Assembly: GCA_965661345.1 (NCBI GenBank) | Contig: CBFIDK010000006.1 | Span: 1 to 64,000, forward strand | DNA: 64,000 nt | Direction of reading: 5' to 3' | From: GCA-2862585 sp965661345 | Lineage (GTDB): Bacteria > Bacteroidota > Bacteroidia > Flavobacteriales > UBA7312 | Shown: in pieces, positions 43,186-51,564 of the stretch | Position numbering within the stretch: the first letter of the stretch is position 1 | How the letters are laid out: each line of letters opens with the position of its first letter | Program-made: the position numbers and the translations under genes | Notes under the pieces: generated by a model | What the model was told of the DNA's origin: nothing | The model's input: only the letters and a program-made list of their open reading frames with translations | The model's database searches: none

Positions 43186-46035
43186 TTATCGGCTTAAATA
43201 CAGACTTCTTTCAGAGTAAACCTTTCTGAAGAATGGATCTTTTAAATCTTCAATAAAATGTATCGCCTCTCCCGTTGATTTCATCTCTGGGCCTAACTCT
43301 TTATTAACATTTGGAAATTTGTTAAACGAAAAGACTGGAACTTTAATTGCATAACCTTGTTTGAAAGGCTTAAAATCAAAATCATTGACTTTTTTATGGC
43401 CTAGCATTACCTTAGTCGCATAATTAACATATGGCTCTCTGTAGGCTTTAGCAATAAATGGTACTGTTCGAGATGCTCTAGGATTTGCTTCAATAACATA
43501 TACTACTTCATCCTTGATAGCAAACTGAATGTTAATGAGTCCTACTGTTCTAAGAGCAACAGCAATTTTATTGGTGATATCAATCATTTGCTGACGAACG
43601 TTATCACTTAAATCAAAAGTTGGCAATACAGCATTTGAGTCGCCTGAATGAATACCACAGGGTTCTATGTGCTCCATAATTCCTATGATATATACATTTT
43701 CGCCGTCGCAAATAGCATCTGCCTCAGCCTCAATGGCGTTGTCTAAATAATGATCTAATAATACCCTATTTCCTGGAATGTCTTTGAGTAAATTAACAAC
43801 ATGATGTTCCAGTTCAGCTTCATTGATTACAATTTTCATTCCTTGACCACCCAATACATAAGATGGACGAACTAGAATTGGAAAGTTTAATTCTTTAGCC
43901 AAATCAATAGCTTCCTCTGCTGTTTCTATTACACCAAAATCTGGAAATGGCACGTCATTATCTCTTAAAAGATTAGAGAATCTACCACGGTCTTCTGCTA
44001 AATCTAGTGCTTTGTAGCTAGTCCCCATTATTTTGATTCCATAACGCTCAAGTTTTTCAGCCAGCTTAAGCGCTGTTTGACCGCCAAGTTGTACTATGAC
44101 ACCTTCTGGCTTCTCATGCTTGATAATATCATAGATGTGTTCCCAGAACACTGGCTCAAAATAGAGTTTATCAGAAGTGTCAAAATCTGTTGAAACAGTT
44201 TCAGGATTACAATTTATCATTATGGTTTCATAATCACATTCTTTTGCTGCCAAGACACCGTGAACACAACAATAATCAAACTCTATTCCCTGGCCTATTC
44301 TATTTGGTCCAGAACCTAAAACAATAATCTTTTTTCTATCAGATGAAACGCTTTCATTTTCTGAAAATGGCTGACCTCCTGCTAACTGTTTTTTAGACTC
44401 AAAAGTAGAATAATAGTAAGGAGTTTTTGCTTCGAATTCAGCAGCACACGTATCTACTAATTTGTAAACTCTATTAATGCCTAGTTCTGTTCGCTTGCTA
44501 TATACTTCACTTTCAAGGCATCTTAGAAGATGAGCAATTTGTCTATCTGCATAGCCTTTCATTTTTGCTTGCAGAAGAAGCTCCTCGGAAATATTATCAA
44601 TATGGTATTTTTCTATTTCTAGCTCAAGCACTACAAGTTCCTCTAGCTGTCTCAAAAACCAATAATCCATTTTAGTGATATCATGAATGGTTTTCAAAGG
44701 AATACCAAGGCGAATCGCATCATATATTCTAAAGACTCTATCGCTACTTGCATGCTTCATGGCATGAAGAATATCGTCTTGATTTGTCCAGCTTTTTCCA
44801 TCGGCGCCTAGCCCATTACGCTTAATTTCTAGTGACTGACACGCTTTTTGAAGTGCTTCTTGAAAAGACCGGCCTATGGCCATCACCTCACCTACAGACT
44901 TCATCTGTAAACCTAATTCTTTATCTGCACCTTCAAATTTTTCAAAATTCCATCTAGGAATTTTTACAATTACGTAATCAAGAGTAGGCTCAAAATAAGC
45001 CGATGTTGACTTTGTAATTTGATTATCCAATTCATCGAGTGTGTATCCAATTGCAAGTTTTGAAGCAATTTTAGCAATAGGATATCCTGTTGCTTTAGAT
45101 GCTAAAGCTGACGAACGCGATACTCGTGGATTAATTTCAATTGAAATAATATCTTCTTTTTCATCAGGAGAAACGGCAAACTGAACGTTACAACCACCAG
45201 CAAAATCACCAATAGCTCTCATCATTTTTATAGCCATATCTCTCATCTTCTGATAAGTGGTATCGGATAAAGTCATTGCAGGTGCAACAGTAATTGAATC
45301 ACCAGTGTGGATACCCATTGGGTCCATGTTTTCAATCGAACAAATAATGATTACATTATCGTTTTTATCTCTCAATAATTCAAGCTCATATTCTTTCCAT
45401 CCTAGTAATGCTTTATCAATCATTACTTCATGAATTGGAGAAGCCGCCATACCTCTTTTCAATAAGTTATCGAAATCTTTTGCTTCATGTACAAATGACG
45501 CTCCACTACCTCCTAGAGTAAAAGAAGGTCTAATACATAAAGGGAATCCGAATTTTTGAGCAATTTCTTTTCCTTCCAAATAAGATGTAGCCGTTTGAGA
45601 TGGAGCGCATGAAATACCAATTGTTTCCATCAATTGCTTAAATTCTTCCCTATCTTCTGTAATATTTATTGCAGCAATATCGACCCCAATAATTCGAACA
45701 CCATGTTTTTCCCAAACACCTTTTTCGTCAGCTTCAATACATAAATTCAATGCCGTCTGACCACCCATTGTCGGAAGAACTGCATCAATTTGTCGTTCAG
45801 AAAGGATTTCCTCAATAGATTCTACGGTCAAAGGTTTTAAATATACGTTATCAGCAACAACAGGATCAGTCATAATTGTTGCTGGGTTTGAATTGATTAG
45901 AGAAACTTCAATCCCTTCCTCCTTAAGCGATCGAGCAGCTTGTGAGCCAGAATAATCAAATTCACAAGCTTGACCAATAACAATTGGTCCGCTTCCGATA
46001 ATTAAAATGGATTTTATTGAGTTGTCTTTGGGCAT
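43186..46035 (-). CDS. carB: Carbamoyl-phosphate synthase large subunit (lacking the C-terminal regulatory domain)
   Basis: A 949-aa enzyme making carbamoyl phosphate from bicarbonate, ammonia (glutamine via CarA) and two ATP, feeding pyrimidine and arginine synthesis. Two ATP-grasp halves are visible: IKSILIIGSGPIVIGQACEFDYSG and, near residue 560, KIIVLGSGPNRIGQGIEFDYC, each with its QTALNL/QTALKL motif and a FNVQ- or INIQ-FA segment. The chain ends just after FRKVYSERSLYLSR, where E. coli CarB (about 1073 aa) continues into the MGS-like allosteric domain. That shortening is usual in flavobacteria, so it is not a local truncation. First gene of an operon with DUF4834, yfhO and the GT42-like gene. 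Confidence 0.96.
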   Translation of the reverse strand: MPKDNSIKSILIIGSGPIVIGQACEFDYSGSQAARSLKEEGIEVSLINSNPATIMTDPVVADNVYLKPLTVESIEEILSERQIDAVLPTMGGQTALNLCIEADEKGVWEKHGVRIIGVDIAAINITEDREEFKQLMETIGISCAPSQTATSYLEGKEIAQKFGFPLCIRPSFTLGGSGASFVHEAKDFDNLLKRGMAASPIHEVMIDKALLGWKEYELELLRDKNDNVIIICSIENMDPMGIHTGDSITVAPAMTLSDTTYQKMRDMAIKMMRAIGDFAGGCNVQFAVSPDEKEDIISIEINPRVSRSSALASKATGYPIAKIASKLAIGYTLDELDNQITKSTSAYFEPTLDYVIVKIPRWNFEKFEGADKELGLQMKSVGEVMAIGRSFQEALQKACQSLEIKRNGLGADGKSWTNQDDILHAMKHASSDRVFRIYDAIRLGIPLKTIHDITKMDYWFLRQLEELVVLELEIEKYHIDNISEELLLQAKMKGYADRQIAHLLRCLESEVYSKRTELGINRVYKLVDTCAAEFEAKTPYYYSTFESKKQLAGGQPFSENESVSSDRKKIIVLGSGPNRIGQGIEFDYCCVHGVLAAKECDYETIMINCNPETVSTDFDTSDKLYFEPVFWEHIYDIIKHEKPEGVIVQLGGQTALKLAEKLERYGIKIMGTSYKALDLAEDRGRFSNLLRDNDVPFPDFGVIETAEEAIDLAKELNFPILVRPSYVLGGQGMKIVINEAELEHHVVNLLKDIPGNRVLLDHYLDNAIEAEADAICDGENVYIIGIMEHIEPCGIHSGDSNAVLPTFDLSDNVRQQMIDITNKIAVALRTVGLINIQFAIKDEVVYVIEANPRASRTVPFIAKAYREPYVNYATKVMLGHKKVNDFDFKPFKQGYAIKVPVFSFNKFPNVNKELGPEMKSTGEAIHFIEDLKDPFFRKVYSERSLYLSR

Positions 46036-46051
46036 AATTATAGTGTTTGTG

Positions 46052-46083
46052 CGAATGTAACCGATTTAAAAATAAACCTTCAA
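46052..46083 (-). promoter_or_regulatory. Bacteroidota-type promoter of the carB operon
   Basis: On the minus strand, TTG (46083-46081), 21 nt, TACATTCG (46059-46052), one mismatch to TAnnTTTG. It sits 17 nt before the carB ATG at 46035. Confidence 0.5.
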
Positions 46084-46136
46084 TTTTTGATTTCTAAACT
46101 ATTAACAAAACATTATGTTTTTTTAACACTAGGTCT

Positions 46137-46166
46137 AAAAAAAAGGTGCTGCAAATGCAACACCTT
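46137..46166 (-). terminator. Intrinsic terminator of rpmH
   Basis: Hairpin with 10-bp stem (46157-46166 and 46143-46152, one G-U pair) and a 4-nt loop, followed on the minus strand by a T-run (A-tract 46137-46144). It lies 23 nt past the rpmH stop. Confidence 0.85.
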
Positions 46167-46188
46167 TATTATATACCTTTCAAAACGC

Positions 46189-46347
46189 TTAGCGCTTGTG
46201 TCTAGTTTCGTCAGAAACTGTTAATCTTTTTCTTCCTTTCGCTCTTCTACTAGCTAGAACTTTACGACCGTTAGCAGATTCCATTCTTTCACGAAAGCCG
46301 TGCTTGTTTCTTCTTTTTCTGTTAGAAGGCTGAAATGTTCTTTTCAT
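46189..46347 (-). CDS. rpmH: Ribosomal protein bL34
   Basis: A 52-aa basic protein. It begins MKRTFQPSNRKRRNKHGFRE and continues RMESANGRKVLASRRAKGRKRLTV, the classic L34 sequence, with a short C-terminal extension ending in TRHKR. It is a component of the large ribosomal subunit. It has its own promoter and terminator and is not beside dnaA or rnpA here. Confidence 0.97.
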   Translation of the reverse strand: MKRTFQPSNRKRRNKHGFRERMESANGRKVLASRRAKGRKRLTVSDETRHKR

Positions 46348-46372
46348 TTTTAAATGTTTTTGAAATCGAATG

Positions 46373-46401
46373 CAAATCTACAATCTTTTTTTTTTATTCA
46401 A
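46373..46401 (-). promoter_or_regulatory. Bacteroidota-type promoter of rpmH
   Basis: On the minus strand, TTG (46401-46399), 18 nt, TAGATTTG (46380-46373), a full match with good spacing. The ATG at 46347 follows 25 nt later. Confidence 0.65.
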
Positions 46402-46416
46402 AGATTTTTTAAAAGA

Positions 46417-47751
46417 TTATTGGACTTGTATTTTAAACGTTGAGTAATTATTTTTTATTGAAAGCTTCAAAAGGTAAATTCCTTTTGATAAACCAGACGT
46501 ATTTATGCTGTATTCATCTGAAGAAAATTGTTCAGACAAAAGAACTTTACCGCTGTAATCCAATAATTCAACAGAGGTATTTGTTTGGCTTGAGGTTTTA
46601 ATTCTTAAAGCCTCACTACAAGGATTTGGGAAAACAGATAGTAATGTTTCATCAAATTCATTTGTATTTAATGGGTTTTCATAGTTTACATCAAAAACAT
46701 AAAGGCCAGTCTGCATATCTGATAGTAAAATTTTTCCAGAGGGTAAAAATGGATATACCCCCCAAGCCCCCATGTAACTATCATGATGATCTGGTAAAAA
46801 TGTGTCGTAATACCCAATTAAAACTGGATTAGATGGATTAGAAATATCGTGAACGTAGAGGCCATCATGGTAATATGCGGTGTAAAGATAATTTCCATTA
46901 ATAATCTGATTATGAGGGATAGAATTTTCATCAACTTCAGAACCAAATAATGCTACAACTTCAATATTTGAAAAATCAGAAACATCTAACATTTTCATTC
47001 TCATCCCCCACGTCTCATCGGCCATAGCATAATAGTTTCCATCTTCAGAAAGCCATCCGGAATGGTTGTAACCCTGATCTGGATAAGTGGGCAGTGATCC
47101 TAGAACTTCATGGGATTGATTTTCGGTAGAAGTCTGAGAGAAATCAACAATCAAAAAACCATCTTCTTCATTATTAATGTATGCTGTATCATTTAGCACA
47201 TACATATCATGACAACTCAAAAGCGATGTATTGTATAAAAATTCAGGATCTAATGGATTATCTAAAGAGTAAATGTTTCCACTAGTATTATATAATTTTG
47301 CTGTTGCAGTATCAATGAAAATATTGTGAGTCGTCCAAAACAATTCAGAAGAATCGTAAACTAATGATACTGAATCAGGTAATGTACTCATATCTATTAT
47401 TTGAAGAGAACTCGCCCCTTCATCAGAGACAGCATATAAATAGTTCTGATAATCGTGATAATCTCTATGGATAATTTGAGGCCCCTGGACTTTACCAGCG
47501 ACAAATGCAACCTCAGAAACATTTTCAGTAGACGTTACATCAAAAAAATGCGTTCCAGCTGTAGAGCCAATAATTGCATATTCTCTGCCGTCAATTACTA
47601 CTCCCCAAACTTCATTGTAGGTGTTATCAAAAATTTGAGAACCCACTAAAGAATCTTCGTCCCAGTGAAATAAAAGCTCAACATTTTCAGATGACTGAGC
47701 AAATGACATAAGGGGCGTTAAAACTAAAAATATTCTTAAAAGTAGTTTCAT
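46417..47751 (-). CDS. Choice-of-anchor B protein with T9SS sorting domain
   Basis: A 444-aa secreted protein with signal peptide (1-18, LTPLMSFAQ). The body is a beta-propeller-like choice-of-anchor B region with LVIVD-type repeats: YAIIGSTAGTHFFDVTST, RDYHDYQNYLYAVSDEGASSLQIIDM, GYNHSGWLSEDGNYYAMADE. The end (about 365-444) is a type A T9SS sorting domain, SVFPNPCSEALRIK with SGLSKGIYLLKL, which directs export by the type IX system and attachment at the surface. Function beyond surface display is unknown. It is 1 nt past the PNP gene stop, in the lpxK operon. Confidence 0.88.
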   Translation of the reverse strand: MKLLLRIFLVLTPLMSFAQSSENVELLFHWDEDSLVGSQIFDNTYNEVWGVVIDGREYAIIGSTAGTHFFDVTSTENVSEVAFVAGKVQGPQIIHRDYHDYQNYLYAVSDEGASSLQIIDMSTLPDSVSLVYDSSELFWTTHNIFIDTATAKLYNTSGNIYSLDNPLDPEFLYNTSLLSCHDMYVLNDTAYINNEEDGFLIVDFSQTSTENQSHEVLGSLPTYPDQGYNHSGWLSEDGNYYAMADETWGMRMKMLDVSDFSNIEVVALFGSEVDENSIPHNQIINGNYLYTAYYHDGLYVHDISNPSNPVLIGYYDTFLPDHHDSYMGAWGVYPFLPSGKILLSDMQTGLYVFDVNYENPLNTNEFDETLLSVFPNPCSEALRIKTSSQTNTSVELLDYSGKVLLSEQFSSDEYSINTSGLSKGIYLLKLSIKNNYSTFKIQVQ

Positions 47752-47752
47752 T

Positions 47753-48565
47753 TTATGCTATTGAGTTGATTAATTCTTCAATAATTAAAGTCAACTTAGG
47801 CTCAGCAACTTCTGCAACTTGTTGAATCTCTTCGTGGCTTACTTTTTTAATTTTACCTTCAACTCCTAAGTCTGTTATTACTGAAATTGCGAAACAAGGG
47901 ATTTGCATATGTCTTGCTACAATAACCTCTGGAACAGTTGACATGCCAACAGTATCAGAACCTATAATTCTCAGGTATTTATACTCGGCTGGTGTCTCAA
48001 GACAAGGGCCTGTTACTGCGGTGTACACCCCTTCAAATACTCGAATACCATTAGATCTTCCAATGGATAAAGCCGTTTCAATCATGCCTTTATCATAGGT
48101 GTCACTCATATCTGGAAAACGAGGTCCAAATACATCAAGATTAGGGCCCACTAAAGGACTTGGAATTAAGTTTATGTGGTCATTAAGTATCATTAAATCA
48201 CCTACTTCATAATCAGGATTAACACCACCACTTGCATTTGAAATAATAAGCTGTTTAATGCCAAGATTTTTCATTACTCTAACTGGCATTGTGACTTCTT
48301 GAATGGTATAGCCTTCGTAAAAATGAAAACGCCCCTGCATAGCAATGACGTTAACTCCTGATAACTTACCTAATATTAGTTTTCCCTTGTGTCCTTCAAC
48401 TGTAGAAACAGGAAAATCATGTATCTCATCATAAGGAATGGTTTGTTCAATATTTATTTTTTCGACAAGACCTCCAAGTCCTGTGCCAAGAATTATACCA
48501 ACTTTGGGAGAAAAAGGAATCTTATTTTCAAGAAACTTTGTTATCGATTCGATTCTGTTCAACAT
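47753..48565 (-). CDS. Purine nucleoside phosphorylase
   Basis: A 270-aa trimeric-type PNP that splits inosine or guanosine (and deoxy forms) with phosphate. It has ILGTGLGGLVEKI, STVEGHKGKLILG (phosphate-site His), QGRFHFYEGY, ISNASGGVNPDYEVGDLM, and TVGMSTVPEVIVARH with the base-binding region. The start overlaps lpxK by 38 nt. The pairing lpxK-PNP is frequent in flavobacteria. Confidence 0.93.
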   Translation of the reverse strand: MLNRIESITKFLENKIPFSPKVGIILGTGLGGLVEKINIEQTIPYDEIHDFPVSTVEGHKGKLILGKLSGVNVIAMQGRFHFYEGYTIQEVTMPVRVMKNLGIKQLIISNASGGVNPDYEVGDLMILNDHINLIPSPLVGPNLDVFGPRFPDMSDTYDKGMIETALSIGRSNGIRVFEGVYTAVTGPCLETPAEYKYLRIIGSDTVGMSTVPEVIVARHMQIPCFAISVITDLGVEGKIKKVSHEEIQQVAEVAEPKLTLIIEELINSIA

Positions 48566-49577
48566 ATTTTAAGATTAAGTCATTAAAATTAGTCTTCCCT
48601 TGAAACTTCACCTCAATTGGTAAAAAAGCTACTGGAAGACCATCAAAGTAATTTTCAAAAAGACCCAAACGAGCGGCATCTTTTTCTGTTGTCAAAATTA
48701 ACTTTTCTTCTGAATCAATCTTTTTAAAACAGTCAATAATTTTCAAAATGTCTCTTTTCTTGTAGTGATAATGGTCTCTAAATTCGAAATGTTCACACAA
48801 TTCTGCTTTTGAACTTACATAATCTTTGATTTTAGTAGAGGATGCAATGCCTGTAAATAAAACTATCTTTTTGTTATCTATTTTTACTTGTTTATCGTTG
48901 AACACATATTTAGGGGTCAAATAATCAATGTATGAATAGCAAAGTTTCTGATGAAAGAATGGGGAAATTTGCTCATTTAACCTGTACTCATCTAATGGTA
49001 AAAGAGGATGTGGCGATTTTGTTACCACAATGATATCAGCCCTACTAGCTCTTTTACTGGATTCTCTAAGATGACCAAATGGCATTAGATGGTCATTAAT
49101 GAACAAATTGTCATATGTAGTCAGTAAAATGTTAAGACCAGGCTTTACCCATCTGTGTTGAAAAGCATCATCCAATACTATCAATTCACATTCATCTTGA
49201 ATTAAATTTTGAATGCCAACGTTTCTACTTTCAGAAACAGCTACTCTAATTTCAGGAAATTTTCTAACAATTTGTAAAGGTTCATCACCAACGTCTTTTA
49301 CAAAAGAATCGCTTTTTACCCATTTAAATCCAGAAGTATCACGACCATAACCTCTACTAAGTACTGCAATCTTATTTTTATTTTCTATTAAATTTATGAT
49401 GTATTCAACATGAGGAGACTTGCCACTACCCCCGGCACATAAATTTCCAACGGAGATAATAGGCACTGAATATTCTTTAGAAGAAAAAACACCTAAATCA
49501 AAAAATAAATTTCTGATGTAAACGAAAATTCCATAAAAAAGAGTAACAGGTAAAAGAAACAATCTAAGAAATGGCAT
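48528..49577 (-). CDS. lpxK: Tetraacyldisaccharide 4'-kinase
   Basis: A 349-aa membrane-associated kinase that phosphorylates the lipid A disaccharide precursor at the 4' position. An N-terminal membrane segment (about 3-27) precedes the P-loop NLCAGGSGKSPHVEYI; the usual form is GGTGKTP, so both threonines are serines here, a conservative change. IAVLSRGYGRDTSG, GDEPLQI and LDDAFQHRWVKPGLNI are typical. Its presence shows that the organism makes lipid A. First gene of an operon with PNP and the choice-of-anchor B gene. Confidence 0.94.
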   Translation of the reverse strand: MPFLRLFLLPVTLFYGIFVYIRNLFFDLGVFSSKEYSVPIISVGNLCAGGSGKSPHVEYIINLIENKNKIAVLSRGYGRDTSGFKWVKSDSFVKDVGDEPLQIVRKFPEIRVAVSESRNVGIQNLIQDECELIVLDDAFQHRWVKPGLNILLTTYDNLFINDHLMPFGHLRESSKRASRADIIVVTKSPHPLLPLDEYRLNEQISPFFHQKLCYSYIDYLTPKYVFNDKQVKIDNKKIVLFTGIASSTKIKDYVSSKAELCEHFEFRDHYHYKKRDILKIIDCFKKIDSEEKLILTTEKDAARLGLFENYFDGLPVAFLPIEVKFQGKTNFNDLILKYVEQNRIDNKVS

Positions 49578-49608
49578 ATTATTTAAGGAAATAAATTTTC
49601 AATTTGAA

Positions 49609-49616
49609 CAAATATA
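49609..49616 (-). promoter_or_regulatory. Putative -7 box of the lpxK operon
   Basis: Minus-strand TATATTTG (49616-49609) matches TAnnTTTG and is 31 nt before the ATG at 49577. It is back to back with the box of the Nif3-like gene. Confidence 0.4.
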
Positions 49617-49632
49617 TAAATTAATTATATGT

Positions 49633-49640
49633 TATTTTTG
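49633..49640 (+). promoter_or_regulatory. Putative -7 box of the Nif3-like gene (leaderless geometry)
   Basis: TATTTTTG matches TAnnTTTG and ends 5 nt before the ATG at 49646, so transcription should begin at or beside the start codon. Confidence 0.45.
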
Positions 49641-49645
49641 GTTTC

Positions 49646-50743
49646 ATGAAAATATATCAAATTATTAATCATCTGGAATCTATTGCACCTCTTAGTTTAC
49701 AAGAGAATTATGATAATTCTGGATTGATTACAGGCGATAAAAATGGAGACGTGCATACAGCACTTATCACCTTAGACTGTACAGAAAGTGTTGTCGAAGA
49801 AGCAATTAAAGAAAATTGTGAGCTTATTATCGCCCATCACCCGATTGTTTTTGAAGGGTTGAAAAAAATTACAGGCTCTAATTACATTGAGCGCACTATT
49901 ATAAAAGCTATCAAAAACAATATTGCCATTTACGCCATTCATACCAATTTGGATAATGTAATAAATGGTGTCAATGGTGCTATAGCCAATAAATTAGGCT
50001 TAGAAAGTCCAAAAATACTCAGACCAAAATCTTCATTTATCAAAAAACTTTCCGTTTACTGTCCAAAAGATTCAGAACAGATTTTAAAAGAAAAACTTTG
50101 GGAAGCTGGAGCTGGAGATATTGGGAATTATAGCCAATGTAGTTTTAGAAGCGAAGGCATAGGAACATTCAAAGGCAATACTAATAGTAAACCTTCCATT
50201 GGCAATAAAAATGAACTTCATTCAGAAGCGGAAATAAAAATAGAAATGATTTTACCTTCTTATCTTGAAAGTAAAATTCTATCCGTAATGTTTGAAACGC
50301 ATCCTTATGAGGAAGTCTCCTTTGAATTAATTACTCTAGAAAACAACAATCAGAATATTGGCTCAGGAATATTTGGCACACTTCCAAACGCTATGAAAAG
50401 TAATGAATTTTTAAAATTCATAAAAACAAAAATGAAAACCGATTGCATCAGACATACTGAATTATGCAAAGAAAAAATTCAAAAAGTGGCAATTTGTGGA
50501 GGGTCAGGCTCATTTTTACTAGATGATGCCAAAAGAATTGGTGCCGATATCTTTATCAGTTCAGATTTTAAATACCATCAATTTTTTGATGCCGATAATG
50601 AGATAATTATTGCCGATATCGGACATTATGAAAGCGAACAATACACCAAACAACTTATTAGTGACATTCTTAAGAAAAAATTTACTAAGTTTGCCACCCG
50701 TTTATCAAGTGTAAATACGAACCCAATCAATTATTTGAAATAA
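49646..50743 (+). CDS. Nif3-like dinuclear metal centre protein
   Basis: A 365-aa Nif3/YbgI/YqfO family protein. It has the metal motif LIIAHHPIVFEGLKKITG and a late region with ISSDFKYHQFFDA and ADIGHYESEQ supplying the second metal ligands. A central insert (about 130-230) corresponds to the PII-like domain of the longer family members. Members form hexamers with a two-metal centre; some have GTP cyclohydrolase-like activity, but the general role is not settled. Its stop overlaps the next ATG by one base (TAATG), and this gene pair is common in Bacteroidota. Confidence 0.9.
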   Translation: MKIYQIINHLESIAPLSLQENYDNSGLITGDKNGDVHTALITLDCTESVVEEAIKENCELIIAHHPIVFEGLKKITGSNYIERTIIKAIKNNIAIYAIHTNLDNVINGVNGAIANKLGLESPKILRPKSSFIKKLSVYCPKDSEQILKEKLWEAGAGDIGNYSQCSFRSEGIGTFKGNTNSKPSIGNKNELHSEAEIKIEMILPSYLESKILSVMFETHPYEEVSFELITLENNNQNIGSGIFGTLPNAMKSNEFLKFIKTKMKTDCIRHTELCKEKIQKVAICGGSGSFLLDDAKRIGADIFISSDFKYHQFFDADNEIIIADIGHYESEQYTKQLISDILKKKFTKFATRLSSVNTNPINYLK

Positions 50744-51510
50744 TGGCAAAAAAGAAAGCTGTAACCACAGAATTTTCAGTTGAAGATAAACTTCACGCAT
50801 TACATAAATTACAATCCATCGATTCAGAGGTTGACAAAATACGAACAGTAAGAGGTGAATTACCTCTTGAGGTTCAAGATTTAGAAGATGATTTAAAAGG
50901 TTTGGAGACAAGAATCGAAAAGATTGATCAGGACATCGAGGATAGAAATAATTTTATTAACAAAAGAAAATTAGCTATCAAAGAAGCTGAGGAACTAGTT
51001 AAGAAATACAACAAACAACTAGAAACCATCAAAAACAATCGTGAATACGATTCTTTGAGTAAAGAAATTGAATTTCAAAATTTGGAAATTGAATTAGCTA
51101 ACAAGAAAATTAAAGACAGCCAGTCAAAAATTGAATTCTTAGACGTAACTAAAGCTGAAGCTACTGAGTATTACAACGAAAGAAAAGAGATTTTTGAAGA
51201 AAAGAAAAAAGAGTTAGATACTATCGTTTCTGAAACTGAAAAAGACGAGAAAAATTTGCTTAAGCAATCTGATTCCGCTGAAAAAGTTGTTGACGAACGT
51301 TTACTGTCTGCTTACAAAAGAATTAGAAAAAACTCTAGAAACGGACTCGCTGTAGTTTCTGTTGATAGAGATGCTTGCGGTGGTTGTTTTAGTAAAATCC
51401 CTCCACAGAGACAGTTAGATATCAAAGCGCACAAAAAAGTAATTGTATGCGAACATTGTGGTAGAATCTTAATCGATTCTCACATGTTTGAATCAGAACA
51501 AAAGGCATAA
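50743..51510 (+). CDS. Coiled-coil protein with C4-type zinc ribbon
   Basis: A 255-aa protein of the zf-RING_7 (C4-type zinc ribbon) family. Residues about 20-185 form a long antiparallel coiled-coil hairpin rich in Glu and Lys. The end holds a CxxC pair in CGGCFSKIPP and a second in CEHCGRILID, a zinc ribbon for nucleic-acid or protein binding. Family members are suspected of nucleic-acid-related roles. It is translationally coupled to the Nif3-like gene. Confidence 0.9.
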   Translation: MAKKKAVTTEFSVEDKLHALHKLQSIDSEVDKIRTVRGELPLEVQDLEDDLKGLETRIEKIDQDIEDRNNFINKRKLAIKEAEELVKKYNKQLETIKNNREYDSLSKEIEFQNLEIELANKKIKDSQSKIEFLDVTKAEATEYYNERKEIFEEKKKELDTIVSETEKDEKNLLKQSDSAEKVVDERLLSAYKRIRKNSRNGLAVVSVDRDACGGCFSKIPPQRQLDIKAHKKVIVCEHCGRILIDSHMFESEQKA

Positions 51511-51534
51511 TTTATTTTTTAAACTAAATTTGTA

Positions 51535-51564
51535 GGGATTCTAAAAATAGAATCCCTTTTTTTT
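51535..51564 (+). terminator. Intrinsic terminator after the zinc-ribbon gene
   Basis: Perfect hairpin GGGATTCTA/TAGAATCCC (51535-51556) followed by eight Ts (51557-51564). It ends exactly where the ATG of the TPR gene (51565) begins, so that gene must use read-through or an unidentified promoter. Confidence 0.85.
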
